DNA of 64,000 nucleotides. Origin: Gloeocapsopsis sp. IPPAS B-1203 (GTDB lineage Bacteria > Cyanobacteriota > Cyanobacteriia > Cyanobacteriales > Chroococcidiopsidaceae). The stretch is taken from assembly GCF_002749975.1 (NCBI RefSeq), contig NZ_PEIG01000008.1, forward strand, positions 124,001 through 188,000. Direction: 5' to 3'. Shown piece by piece: positions 46,083 through 55,368 of this stretch. Position 1 is the stretch's first letter; each line of letters begins with the position of its first letter. The notes under the pieces are model-generated. The model had not been told where the DNA came from, searched no databases, and worked only from the letters and a program-made list of their open reading frames with translations. A program made the position numbers and the translations under genes.

Positions 46083-47627
46083 ATGCATTCCTCATTGATT
46101 CGTGGCAAGTACGTAATTTGCAAAGCACTGAGTAGAACTGATGTTGAAATGATTGAAGATGGTGCAATTTTTCAACAGAATGGCAAAATTGTTGAGATTG
46201 GTAAATACGCAGATCTCATTGAGAAATACCAACCAGATCAGATTCTAGGTTCATCTGAAGATGTCGTTTTACCTGGATTAGTTAACTGCCATCATCATGT
46301 AGGGCTTACGCCGTTTCAACTTGGTTCACCCGACTACCCTTTAGAATTGTGGTTTGCGAGTCGCCTTGCAGCGCGAAATGTCAATCTCTACCTTGATACT
46401 CTCTATTCTGCATTTGAGATGATCGAGTCAGGAGTCACTACTGTACAGCATATTCATGGCTGGCGTCCTGGTCCTGCATCAACGTGGTTGGGAATTGCCG
46501 AACAAGTGTTGCAAGCATATCACGATATTGGGATGCGATCGTCTTATTGCTTTGCAGTACGCGATCAAAATCATTTTGTCTACGAAGCAAACGAGGAATT
46601 TGTCAAAAAGCTACCTGCAGATATTGCCCCAGAAATTGCCGCAATTCTCAAAGCGCAAGAAGTGCCACTACAAGATTACCTCGATTTTTTTGAGCATCTT
46701 TGGCAGAAATGGGATCGCAACGCAGATGGACGCATTCGCATTCAACTTGCGCCAGCTAATTTGCATTGGTGTTCAGACGAAGCTTTAGAAAAACTGCAAG
46801 TCTACTCTTTGAAGTATGACGTCGGTATGCATATGCACCTACTAGAGACAGCTTACCAGAAAGTTTATGCTCAAAATCGTACTGGTAAAACTGCTGTTCG
46901 TCACCTTCACGATTTAGGAATTCTCGGATCGCATCTTACACTAGGACACGGTGTTTGGCTCACAGAAGACGACATCGATTTGGTAGCAGAATCAGGCACA
47001 ATGATTTGTCACAATGCCAGTTCTAATCTGCGCTTGCAAAGTGGAATCGCACCTTTAAATCATTACGTCAAACGCGGTGTCACTGTAGGGATGGGGTTAG
47101 ACGAAGCAGGAATCAACGACGATCGCGATATGTTGCAAGAAATGCGCCTCGTCTTAAAGTTGCATCGCGTCCCTGGAATGGATGAGTTAGTACCAACATC
47201 ACCCCAAGTCTTCCAAATGGCGACTGAACACGGTGCAAAAACAACTGGATTCGCCCATGAAATCGGCACTTTAGAAGTCGGTAAAGCTGCAGATATTGTC
47301 ATGATGAATTGGCAGCATATTGCCTACCCATATTTAGATCGAGCAATTCCCATATTAGATGCTGTACTCCACCGCAGTCGTACTTCTGGAGTGGAAACAG
47401 TCATAGTTGCGGGTGAAGTCATTTACAAAGAAGGCAAATTCACCAAAGTAGATAAAGCCGAAGCACTAGAAGAATTAGCAAATTCACTAAAAGTCCCATT
47501 AACTCCAGCCGAAGAACGTCGTTGCGTACTAGCGCAAGCAGTCTTTCCTTATGTCAAACAATTCTACGATGGTTGGCTAGACCACAGCCATTGCGATCCA
47601 TTCTACTGTCAAAACGCCCGACATTAA
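46083..47627 (+). CDS. Amidohydrolase-superfamily aminohydrolase (AtzB/TrzN/8-oxoguanine deaminase-like)
   Basis: A 514-residue mononuclear-metal hydrolase. His70 and His72 (NCHHH), the HMHLLET and LTLGHGVWL histidines and the GLDEAGINDD aspartate form the metal site. The subfamily removes amino, alkylamino or chloro groups from nitrogen heterocycles (guanine, 8-oxoguanine, triazines). The C-terminal tail after residue 440 is longer than usual and ends in histidine- and cysteine-containing DHSHCDPFYC. It precedes a pyrimidine/nitrate-type ABC transporter by 68 bp, consistent with processing an imported heterocycle. Exact substrate unknown. Confidence 0.86.
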   Translation: MHSSLIRGKYVICKALSRTDVEMIEDGAIFQQNGKIVEIGKYADLIEKYQPDQILGSSEDVVLPGLVNCHHHVGLTPFQLGSPDYPLELWFASRLAARNVNLYLDTLYSAFEMIESGVTTVQHIHGWRPGPASTWLGIAEQVLQAYHDIGMRSSYCFAVRDQNHFVYEANEEFVKKLPADIAPEIAAILKAQEVPLQDYLDFFEHLWQKWDRNADGRIRIQLAPANLHWCSDEALEKLQVYSLKYDVGMHMHLLETAYQKVYAQNRTGKTAVRHLHDLGILGSHLTLGHGVWLTEDDIDLVAESGTMICHNASSNLRLQSGIAPLNHYVKRGVTVGMGLDEAGINDDRDMLQEMRLVLKLHRVPGMDELVPTSPQVFQMATEHGAKTTGFAHEIGTLEVGKAADIVMMNWQHIAYPYLDRAIPILDAVLHRSRTSGVETVIVAGEVIYKEGKFTKVDKAEALEELANSLKVPLTPAEERRCVLAQAVFPYVKQFYDGWLDHSHCDPFYCQNARH

Positions 47628-47695
47628 AACAAGCGATCGCCATCCAAAACTGATAAATCATCAAACATTTAGTTGATAGAGCAGAGAAAAACATT

Positions 47696-48748
47696 ATGCT
47701 AGGTATCATTAGCAATCTGCCGTTGAGTATTCGCCACAATCGCCGTCGTTTCTTAGGAATGGGAATAGCAGCAGCGATCGCACCAATATTACTCAATTCT
47801 TGTAGTAACAACCAAAGCAACTCAGGCAGTCGCACCATCAAGTTTTCACACGGCAGCGGACTTTGCAATTTACCTCTATTCTACGCTTCTGAAAAGCAAC
47901 TATTTGAGCAATACGGTTTTAGTGGCACAACCGCCTTAACTCCATTTAATGCAGATATTGCCGCACAGCTAGCCACAGGGCAAGTCGAAATGGCAGTAAT
48001 TCCGTTTACAAATGCGATCGCTGCTTACACTCAAGGCGCATCTTTTCAAGTTGTTGCGGGAAGTGGAATTGAAGGATTAATTGTCGTTGCTAAGCCTGAG
48101 TTTAAAAGTTTCCAAGACCTCAAAGGTAGAAAAATTGGCACATTTCAAGCAGATACTTTAGACATTATTGTATACGACTATCTGCAACGCGAAGGCATGA
48201 GCTATAGCGATGTAGAAATGGTTTATTTTGGTGATTCAACTGAAGTTCTCAATGCTTATTTAGCCGGACAAGTTGATGCAATTAGTAGCATTGAACCTTA
48301 CGCTACAAAAGCCAAAACATCAACAAACGGTAACGTACTCGGAGACGGAACCGATATTTATGGTGCTGGATATCCCGATTGCGTAGTAGCAGCACGAAAT
48401 GAACTCATTCAAAACGAACCGGAAGTTGTAAAAAACGTTATTCGCACTTTTTTTGAAGCACAATATTTAATCGAAAACAACTTTGAAGAAGCAGCAAAAA
48501 CAACAATCGATAAATACTACAAAACTGATATGGCAAGTTTGCTGCAAGCCGCACAAGCGCAACCACCTGGTGTCGATATTCGTAACAAACGCGACTTTAT
48601 GTATTCGCGGGCAGAAAGTATGGTGGCATTGAACTATATCAATCAAAAGCCTGATGACAACTTTGTAAATTTTTCCTTGCTCGATCAAGTTATTCAAGAA
48701 AGTCCAGAATTGTGGCAGCGCGTGCGAGTGAAAACAGAAGCAGCGTAA
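47696..48748 (+). CDS. ABC transporter substrate-binding protein, NMT1/THI5/SsuA type
   Basis: A 350-residue periplasmic binding protein. The leader has RRRFLGMG (Tat motif, residues 16-23) and LNSC as lipobox. The mature part shows LPLFYASEKQLFEQYG, ATGQVEMAVIPF and DLKGRKIGTFQ, typical of the family that binds pyrimidines (HMP), sulfonates or taurine. With the two genes that follow it forms an importer. The neighbouring amidohydrolase suggests a nitrogenous heterocycle as ligand. Confidence 0.9.
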   Translation: MLGIISNLPLSIRHNRRRFLGMGIAAAIAPILLNSCSNNQSNSGSRTIKFSHGSGLCNLPLFYASEKQLFEQYGFSGTTALTPFNADIAAQLATGQVEMAVIPFTNAIAAYTQGASFQVVAGSGIEGLIVVAKPEFKSFQDLKGRKIGTFQADTLDIIVYDYLQREGMSYSDVEMVYFGDSTEVLNAYLAGQVDAISSIEPYATKAKTSTNGNVLGDGTDIYGAGYPDCVVAARNELIQNEPEVVKNVIRTFFEAQYLIENNFEEAAKTTIDKYYKTDMASLLQAAQAQPPGVDIRNKRDFMYSRAESMVALNYINQKPDDNFVNFSLLDQVIQESPELWQRVRVKTEAA

Positions 48749-48751
48749 TTG

Positions 48752-48771
48752 GTAATTAGTAATGGGTAATT
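48752..48771. repeat. Short GGTAATTAGTAATGGGTAAT tandem repeat
   Basis: A heptamer-like repeat just after the binding-protein stop, of the same unit as at 36904 and 45698. No function is evident. Confidence 0.5.
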
Positions 48772-48840
48772 TTTGAGGAAGAGACTTTCGATTAATTATC
48801 AGATTTTTGCTACAAAGATTAAATTCATCAATAGTAAATT

Positions 48841-49740
48841 ATGTTGAAATCAAAACAGACTGCGGCGGATTCTGATAGTCAATTTACAATACAAACTAAC
48901 CAAAATAAACCACGTTCCAAACTGCGAAATAATTTAAAAGAATTTACTATTAATGCCGGATGGTGGATTCTTTCTATTGGATTATTTATTGGAATTTGGG
49001 AACTGTTAACATGGATGGGGTTAGTTAATACGCTCATCTTGCCACCACCACATCAGTTTTTAGCTGAAATTGGCAATCAACAACAGTTTTTAACGCCAAG
49101 GATTGGAGTAGAACGCACAGGTGCTAATTTCGTTGCCTTAACTGCGATCGCCGCGACACTCAAGCGCGTACTCATTGGAATTTCGCTAGGCTTTGCTGCA
49201 GCACTTGTCTTTGGTTGTTTAGCGTCTTACTTCAATATCTTCGGTAAGTTAACGCTACCAGTCATTACCTTACTTGCTCCAATTGCACCTGTTGCTTGGA
49301 TTCCCTTAGCAATTCTGGCGTTTGGAATTGGCGACAGTGCAGCGATTTTTGTTGTTTTTGTGGGTATTTTCTTTATTCTGACGCTCGGTACGATTAATAG
49401 CATCAATAAAGTCGAGCAAATTTACATCAATACTGCGCGGGTACTCGGTGCAAATCGCAGCCAAGTGATGCGTCACATTATCATTCCGGCGATTATTCCT
49501 GATTTATTTGTCATTCTGCGGATGAACTTGTTTGGTGCGTGGATGGCGGTATTAGCTGCAGAAATGGTAGGAGTCAACACCGGATTGGGTGCGATCGTCA
49601 TGGTAGGGCGACAGATGTTTAATGCGCGATTGATGTTTTTGGGTATGGCAATGATTGGCGTTGTCGGATACCTGCTAGACACCGGATTTGCTCAAATTCA
49701 AAAGCGCGTGCTGTGGTGGAAGAGTAATGCTCAAATTTAG
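48841..49740 (+). CDS. ABC transporter permease, SsuC/TauC/ThiX type
   Basis: A 299-residue permease with about six membrane spans after a 40-residue polar N-terminus. The coupling loop reads INTARVLGANRSQVMRHIIIPAIIPD. It pairs with the ATPase gene 15 bp downstream and the binding protein upstream. The segment QQQFLTPRIGVERTGANFVA between the first two spans is longer than in SsuC. Imports the same unknown substrate. Confidence 0.9.
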   Translation: MLKSKQTAADSDSQFTIQTNQNKPRSKLRNNLKEFTINAGWWILSIGLFIGIWELLTWMGLVNTLILPPPHQFLAEIGNQQQFLTPRIGVERTGANFVALTAIAATLKRVLIGISLGFAAALVFGCLASYFNIFGKLTLPVITLLAPIAPVAWIPLAILAFGIGDSAAIFVVFVGIFFILTLGTINSINKVEQIYINTARVLGANRSQVMRHIIIPAIIPDLFVILRMNLFGAWMAVLAAEMVGVNTGLGAIVMVGRQMFNARLMFLGMAMIGVVGYLLDTGFAQIQKRVLWWKSNAQI

Positions 49741-49755
49741 ATGAGGTAAATACCA

Positions 49756-50562
49756 ATGGGTGAGATTGTCTGTCAGCACGTCAGTAAAGCTTGGGGAATA
49801 GGAACTGCAGATGAATTACTCACACTCGATGACATTAGTTTTTCTGTTAATTCGGGTGAATTTGTTGTCATTATTGGACCTAGTGGTTGTGGTAAAAGTA
49901 CACTACTATCAATGATTGCAGGCTTAGAAAAGCCAACGAGTGGCACAATCTTTCATGATGGCAAACCAATTAAAGCACCACAAAGCGATCGCTCATTAAT
50001 TTTCCAGCAACCTTCCCTGTTACCGTGGTTATCGTTAATTGATAACGTTGCTTTCGGACTCACCTTGAAAGGCATCAATAAGCAAGAACGCTATCAACGC
50101 GCACAACACTTTCTTAGCGAAGTCGGTTTGCGTAACTTTGCAAACAAGTACCCGCATCAACTGTCTGGAGGAATGCAACAACGTGCTTGCATCGCGCGGG
50201 CTTTATGTTTGGGAGCCGATATTATTCTAATGGACGAGCCATTTGCAGCTTTAGATGTGCAAACTCGATACAATATGCAAAAGTTTTTGCTCGATATCTG
50301 GCAAGGCACAAACAAAACAGTCATATTTGTCACGCACCACATTGATGAAGCAGTTTATCTAGCAGATCGCGTGATTATTCTCACAGCGCGTCCAGGAAGG
50401 GTGTTAGAAAGTGTCAAAATTAATATGCCACGTCCGCGCGATGTGATTAGCACAGAATTTGAACGTCATCGTGCTATGTTTGTCGAACATTTACGCTCAG
50501 AAGTCACTAAAGCTTTTGCCGAACAAGAATTAGCCGAAATGCTCGATACTCGCATTAAGTAG
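49756..50562 (+). CDS. ABC transporter ATPase, SsuB/TauB/ThiZ type
   Basis: A 268-residue ATPase: Walker A GPSGCGKST, signature QLSGGMQQRACIARAL, Walker B IILMDEPFAALD and the switch histidine in FVTHHIDEA. It energises the importer whose binding protein and permease are encoded just upstream, and it closes this gene group. A long tandem repeat begins right after its stop codon. Confidence 0.93.
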   Translation: MGEIVCQHVSKAWGIGTADELLTLDDISFSVNSGEFVVIIGPSGCGKSTLLSMIAGLEKPTSGTIFHDGKPIKAPQSDRSLIFQQPSLLPWLSLIDNVAFGLTLKGINKQERYQRAQHFLSEVGLRNFANKYPHQLSGGMQQRACIARALCLGADIILMDEPFAALDVQTRYNMQKFLLDIWQGTNKTVIFVTHHIDEAVYLADRVIILTARPGRVLESVKINMPRPRDVISTEFERHRAMFVEHLRSEVTKAFAEQELAEMLDTRIK

Positions 50563-50703
50563 TGGCTAGTGACTAGTGATTAGTGATTAGTGACTAGTGA
50601 TTAGTGATTGACTAACAACTAGCAACTAGCAACTAGCAACTAACAACTAACAACTAACAACTAACAACTAGCAACTAGCAACTAACAACTAACAACTAGC
50701 TAG
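50563..50703. repeat. Heptanucleotide tandem repeats (TAGTGAT/C and AACTAGC/AACTAAC)
   Basis: Some five or six TAGTGAT-type units (50567-50608) are followed by about thirteen AACTAGC/AACTAAC units (50611-50702). Such short tandemly repeated repetitive sequences are typical of cyanobacterial spacers. They fill the whole gap between the ATPase gene and the next gene and may vary in copy number between strains. Confidence 0.88.
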
Positions 50704-50717
50704 TTATTCAATTGCAG

Positions 50718-51194
50718 ATGCAAAAATCACTTCAGTTATTTCAAGATATTGCTAAACAAATCACAAAAAGTTGGTTAACAGAGAAACCGAACATTGATGT
50801 TTGGAAGTATGCTGAATCTGCGCATGAAGAATCAAATCCATATAAACGCAATGTTTTGCAATGGCGGCGTTTAATTTCTTCGGTGAAAGATCCTTTAGAA
50901 ACTTTTCCTGGCGAACCTGTTGATTTAATTGGTTTCGTGCAGCCTGTAATAAATTCACCTGAGCAATTCATCCTAGCTCGACACGTCATTCGTTGTTGTT
51001 TAGCTGATACAGTACCCCTGGGATTACCTGTTTACACACCCAAGGCAGCAAGATTTACTTCTAACTCATGGTTGCGGGTACAAGGTCATTTCGGAGTTGA
51101 AAAGATCCACACAAAATCAACTTTAGTCATCGTTCCTCAAAAAATTAAATCTATTTTTCAACCTAAAAAAGTTTACATTAATGGTGTATTTTAA
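50718..51194 (+). CDS. Soluble TIGR03943/DUF1980 C-terminal-domain-like protein
   Basis: A protein of 158 residues from the ATG at 50718 (a TTG two codons earlier is less likely). The core PGEPVDLIGFVQPV, FILARHVIRCCLADTVPLGLPVYTP and SWLRVQGHF resemble the C-terminal domain of TIGR03943 (YcgQ-like) proteins. Those normally carry two membrane spans first and work with a YcgR-type permease; both are missing here. The N-terminal 50 residues are unassigned. It could be a truncated or stand-alone version. Function unknown. Confidence 0.65.
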   Translation: MQKSLQLFQDIAKQITKSWLTEKPNIDVWKYAESAHEESNPYKRNVLQWRRLISSVKDPLETFPGEPVDLIGFVQPVINSPEQFILARHVIRCCLADTVPLGLPVYTPKAARFTSNSWLRVQGHFGVEKIHTKSTLVIVPQKIKSIFQPKKVYINGVF

Positions 51195-51257
51195 CTATCC
51201 AAGATGACTCGCGATCGCTCCGCAACAATGAGTCAGTGCAAGCGAAGAAGTTAAAAA

Positions 51258-52346
51258 TTAGTGAGAAGCGCATGAATTCATCACTAAATTATCTGAGATG
51301 TCTTTATGCGGAAAAAATCGAATTGCTTGCTCTGCAACCGCTAACTCAACTCGCGCTCCCACGGGTAAAACTATTTCTGCAGATGTGCGTGCGTGTAATC
51401 TTTTACCAGATGAAGTTTGCAAACAGTAGCGGTATTCGCGCCCTAAAAATCTCCGAGTGTGAATAATCACAGGAGCATTATCAACACGCTGTAAGATCAA
51501 ATCTTCTTCGCGAATCATCAAGTCTCCTACTTCTTGTTTATCTGCTGTCTCTTTTTTCACTTTGAAACAGCCAATTTCGGTTTCCCATAATTGCCCAATA
51601 CGTTTAGCTGGTAAAAAGTTCGCACGAGTGACAAATTCTGCAACAAAGCGTGTTTGTGGATGAGTATATACTTCTTCTGGCGTGCCTAATTGTTCTATGT
51701 TTCCTTGACGCATGACGGCAACTTTGTCAGCGATCGCCAGGGCTTCTTCTTGATCGTGAGTAACGAAAACACTTGAGATTCCTGTTGCTTTTAAAATTTC
51801 CCGTAACTCTTCGCGTAAGCGCAAGCGTACTTGCACATCAAGATTACTCAAAGGTTCATCTAATAAAATTAGTGCTGGTTCTGGTGCTAAGGCTCTTGCT
51901 AAGGCAACACGTTGCTGTTGTCCGCCAGATAATTCATGCGGATAGCGTTTTTCTAATCCTGCTAAACCAACAAGTTCTGTTAGTTGATCGACGCGATCGC
52001 TACACTTTTTACTGGAGCGCAAACCAAAAGCAATATTCTCAGCAACTGTCAAGTGCGGAAACAATGCGTAGTCCTGAAACACCATTCCTACCGATCGCTG
52101 TTCTGGGGGTATCCAATGTCTACCAGCGACAATCTTTTCAGCAATTTTGATTCTCCCTGATTGCGGACGCTCAAACCCAGCAATCAACCGCAACAATGTT
52201 GTTTTGCCACAACCTGAGGGACCTAATAAACCGAGTAAATCTCCTTGAAGAAGACTGAAACTGACATTCACAACAGCTGGTTTTGATGTTTGGTGGAACT
52301 GTTTAGTTACGCCATCTATACGAAGAATTACTTGCTCCTGCTCCAT
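51258..52346 (-). CDS. Ferric iron-type ABC transporter ATPase (FbpC/FutC-like)
   Basis: The frame is open from a TTG at 52355, but the ATG at 52346 (MEQEQVILR) is the likely start, giving 362 residues. Walker A GPSGCGKTT, signature ELSGGQQQRVALARAL and Walker B LILLDEPLSNLD are present. FQDYALFPHLTVAENIAFGL and a TOBE-type C-terminal domain suit the FbpC/FutC group. It follows the fused permease gene by about 20 bp. An iron or thiamine-type solute is possible; the Fur-like site upstream favours iron. Confidence 0.88.
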   Translation of the reverse strand: MEQEQVILRIDGVTKQFHQTSKPAVVNVSFSLLQGDLLGLLGPSGCGKTTLLRLIAGFERPQSGRIKIAEKIVAGRHWIPPEQRSVGMVFQDYALFPHLTVAENIAFGLRSSKKCSDRVDQLTELVGLAGLEKRYPHELSGGQQQRVALARALAPEPALILLDEPLSNLDVQVRLRLREELREILKATGISSVFVTHDQEEALAIADKVAVMRQGNIEQLGTPEEVYTHPQTRFVAEFVTRANFLPAKRIGQLWETEIGCFKVKKETADKQEVGDLMIREEDLILQRVDNAPVIIHTRRFLGREYRYCLQTSSGKRLHARTSAEIVLPVGARVELAVAEQAIRFFPHKDISDNLVMNSCASH

Positions 52347-52366
52347 GAAACTCAATTAACCTCCTG

Positions 52367-53962
52367 CTATTGCTCTTGAGAAAGCATAAATAAAGTTGAT
52401 CCAAAGGAAACTAACAACATCGTCAATGCTGCTGCTGCTGCATCACTAAAAGCTACATTTTCTGTTGCCGTCCAAATTTTTGTTGCGAGTGTTGAAAAGC
52501 CAATTGGCGCGAGTAACAATGTTGCTGGTAATTCCTTAATTGCTGTCAAAAATACCAACATTGAGCCACTTAATATTCCTGGGCGAACGAGTGGTAAGGT
52601 AATTTCTCGCAAAGTCTGCCACGGAGTTCTACCTAACACTTGAGCAGATTCTTCCAGTTGGGGGTTTACCTGAAGCAGCGAACTACGTACTGTGCCGACA
52701 GATTGCGGTAAAAATAAGACTAAATAGGCAAAAACCAAAATTGGTACAGTTTGATAAATCCAAGGAAGATAGTTAGCACCTAGAAATACAAGTGATAAAG
52801 CGACGACAATGCCTGGTAGTCCAAAGCCGATGTAGCTACAGCGCTCGATGATCGCAGTTATACGGCTAGGAAAGCGCACTGCCAAAATTGCTACTGGTAA
52901 AGCACAAATTGTTGCAGCGATCGCAGCTAATACTGATGCCCAAATTGAGTTAAGTGCGGGTTGCACCATATCTTGAGCTAAATTAACGGCATCTCCACCA
53001 CCAACACTTAAGCCTCGTATCAACCAAAACAAAGCTACACCAACTGGTAATACTAAACCAATCAGAGTGATAGCTGTGCAAAACAAAAGTGCTGGAAGCT
53101 TCCAATATCCTAGTTTGACTTGTGAAGTACGTCGGGAAGCACGACGACTGTAATACCTCGCACGCGATCGCGCCTTGTTCTCTAACCACAAAATTCCTAG
53201 CACTAAGACAACTAAAACTAAAGCTAGTGCAGCGGCTAAATTGCGGTTAAAACTCGACCTGTATTGCAGAAAGATGACTCGTGTAAATGCATCAAACCGC
53301 ATGAGTGAGGGTGTGCCAAAATCTCGTAAAGCGTACAAAGCCACTAAAAGTGAACCTGCAACTATCGAAGGACGCAACTGTGGTAAGATGACGCGAAAAA
53401 AGGTCGCTCGTTTACTATATCCCAAACTCAGTGCGGCTTCTTCCATAGCAGGATCAATTCCGTGTAATCCCGCACGTACACTCAATAAAATATATGGGTA
53501 AGTAAATAAAGTAATCGCTAAAATCGTGCCAAACCAACCATAAATGCTCGGTAGCTCTTGCACTCCCAGTGGTTCTAGTAGTAGTTGTAATAAGCTTCCT
53601 CGTGGTCCAAACGCTGCAATTAGTGCAAAACTACCCACATAACTCGGTACCGCTAAAGGGAGAGTCGTCACAATTAACCAAAACCGCCGCCAAGGTAAAT
53701 CCGTTCTAACTGTCAAAAAAGCAAGTGGAATAGCAATTAAGGCAGAAAATAAGGTGACTCCTGCTGCCATTCCGGCGCTGTTGATTAATACAGTGACAGT
53801 TCGAGGGCGCAAAAGTAAATCTGCTAATTCTTCTATGCCTACACCCGCAGTCCGAATCACTAAATACGTTAAAGGAATGACAATTGCAACGGCAGTAATT
53901 GCACCTGTAATCAGTAAAAATAACGGCGGTTTATGAGCTGTGATCCCTCTAGAAATTTGCAT
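52367..53962 (-). CDS. Ferric iron-type ABC transporter permease, two-domain (FbpB/FutB-like)
   Basis: A 531-residue permease with about twelve spans made of two fused binding-protein-dependent transport domains. The coupling loops are MEEAALSLGYSKRATFFRVILPQLRPS and LEESAQVLGRTPWQTLREITLPLVRPG. This double layout is typical of FbpB/FutB. No binding-protein gene is adjacent on either side, so it must work with one encoded elsewhere. First gene of a two-gene operon with the ATPase. Confidence 0.9.
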   Translation of the reverse strand: MQISRGITAHKPPLFLLITGAITAVAIVIPLTYLVIRTAGVGIEELADLLLRPRTVTVLINSAGMAAGVTLFSALIAIPLAFLTVRTDLPWRRFWLIVTTLPLAVPSYVGSFALIAAFGPRGSLLQLLLEPLGVQELPSIYGWFGTILAITLFTYPYILLSVRAGLHGIDPAMEEAALSLGYSKRATFFRVILPQLRPSIVAGSLLVALYALRDFGTPSLMRFDAFTRVIFLQYRSSFNRNLAAALALVLVVLVLGILWLENKARSRARYYSRRASRRTSQVKLGYWKLPALLFCTAITLIGLVLPVGVALFWLIRGLSVGGGDAVNLAQDMVQPALNSIWASVLAAIAATICALPVAILAVRFPSRITAIIERCSYIGFGLPGIVVALSLVFLGANYLPWIYQTVPILVFAYLVLFLPQSVGTVRSSLLQVNPQLEESAQVLGRTPWQTLREITLPLVRPGILSGSMLVFLTAIKELPATLLLAPIGFSTLATKIWTATENVAFSDAAAAALTMLLVSFGSTLFMLSQEQ

Positions 53963-54311
53963 AGTTAGTCAAATCTGCCTTGAAATGTGGTCGTAGTGCC
54001 CGTTGTTCGCAACGAGTACTCGTGCTATCAACGTCATAAACTCTAAATTACATCTGCGAAGTTGTTGCACCATGTTAAAGTTAATTCTTATAACTAATTT
54101 CCTTCTACATTTTTGATTAGATAAGAAAAATTCTCACTATATTTTGAGAATCATAAGCCAATCTTTTAAACACAGTAAGGAAAGCCAGCAAGTCTTCCCT
54201 ATAACTTATTGAAAATGATTATGCTTATCTTGCCAAGTAAACTTTTAGGAAAAAAGCAACTAAAGAAGTAGATATTGCAACTTATTCGCAAGCATATGCC
54301 GCAATACAGCT
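53963..54311. other. Upstream region of iron-type transporter operon
   Basis: The 349-bp spacer contains the palindrome CGAGTACTCG (54013-54022), an inverted repeat ATTCTCA-N8-TGAGAAT (54130-54151) and a Fur-box-like sequence listed separately. It is AT-rich on its right side. The SpoU methyltransferase gene ends at its right edge. Confidence 0.6.
54211..54229 (-). promoter_or_regulatory. Fur-box-like site
   Basis: GAAAATGATTATGCTTATC matches 15 of 19 positions of the classical Fur box GATAATGATAATCATTATC. It lies 249 bp before the start of the fused permease gene and suggests iron-dependent repression of that operon. Confidence 0.5.
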
Positions 54312-55103
54312 TTATTGCGTTGTGGAAAATATTTTTTGGCGCTGTGCTTCGTACAACATTAAAGCCGCTGCGATCGCTACATTCAAAGATTCGACTTCAG
54401 CATTTTGCGGAATTCTGACACAAAAATCGCTTTGTGCGACTAATTGAGAAGATAAGCCTGCACCTTCATTACCTAGCAAAATTAAACTAGGACGCTGCCA
54501 ATCGACTTCCCAGTAAGTTAACGGCGCATCTGCTTGTGTTGCTACAACTTGCATTGCTGCTTGTTGACATTTGCTCACTGTTGTCATTAAATCGGAACTG
54601 ACGGCGATCGGTAAGCGAAACCATTGTCCTGCTGTCGCTCTTAACACTTTGGGATGATACATATCTACACTATTTGCATTCAGCCATAATCCACTCGCGC
54701 CCGCAGCAGTAGCCGTGCGGATGATTGTACCGATGTTGCCTGGATCTTGGATATTTTCTAAAGCTAGTGCTAAACCACTATAAGGTATTTGCGCATGATG
54801 CGAACTGCGGTGTGCTGTTGCGACAACGCCATCAGGGTTGACTGTTGTGGCGATCGCTTGCAAAACGTCTTCACTGACAATTTCCCCGCGTTGGGCTTGC
54901 TGAGAGGCTTGTTGCCATAGTATCGGGTTGCGACTTTGCCACTGTGGAGTACAGCAGATGGTTGCCAATGGGTATTTTACGCGACAAGCTTCTTGCAGTA
55001 AGTGCGTTCCTTCGATTAAAAACACGCCTTGATCGCGCCGTTCTTTTGCGGAATGCAATTTCCGTAACTGCTTGACCAGAGGATTTTGCAAACTGGTGAG
55101 CAT
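54312..55103 (-). CDS. RNA 2'-O-methyltransferase, SpoU/TrmH family
   Basis: The open frame extends to 55310, but the upstream 69 residues have no family similarity; the ATG at 55103 (MLTSLQNPLVKQL) gives the usual 263 residues. The N-terminal substrate-binding part reads FLIEGTHLLQEA. The knotted methyltransferase domain has ALALENIQDPGNIGTIIRTA, LILLGNEGAGLS and VRIPQNAEVESLNVAIAAAL, which bind S-adenosylmethionine. It modifies rRNA or tRNA; the target is not readable. Confidence 0.9.
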   Translation of the reverse strand: MLTSLQNPLVKQLRKLHSAKERRDQGVFLIEGTHLLQEACRVKYPLATICCTPQWQSRNPILWQQASQQAQRGEIVSEDVLQAIATTVNPDGVVATAHRSSHHAQIPYSGLALALENIQDPGNIGTIIRTATAAGASGLWLNANSVDMYHPKVLRATAGQWFRLPIAVSSDLMTTVSKCQQAAMQVVATQADAPLTYWEVDWQRPSLILLGNEGAGLSSQLVAQSDFCVRIPQNAEVESLNVAIAAALMLYEAQRQKIFSTTQ

Positions 55104-55368
55104 ACAATCTGTAGCAGTCAATTGCCGAATGAATTTAAAGTTATCAGCTACAGTGTACTTTTTCAAGCGTGAATGCTGTGCCCTGGAATTTTCCTGCGAG
55201 TGCGATCGCACGTTTTTAGATAGATGATGGTAGCTGAGTCGTATTTGCCCCCTAAATCCACGCCACTTGATACAACGGGGGGAACTCCCAAGGGCGCACT
55301 GGTTCCCCAACTTTGGGGTACTTTTACTTTAATCGTATCCTTTGTAATATGGCATTCCTAAATCATTC

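Noticed and set aside
48166-48177. ATTGTATACGAC as a further GntR-type operator
   Set aside because: It lies inside the binding-protein coding region and matches only part of the palindrome.
50563-50703. CRISPR-like array
   Set aside because: The units are seven bases in direct tandem with no spacers; these are simple heptamer repeats.
55104-55310. 69-residue N-terminal extension of the SpoU methyltransferase
   Set aside because: The extension has no family similarity and crosses a spacer-like stretch; the ATG at 55103 fits the family start.
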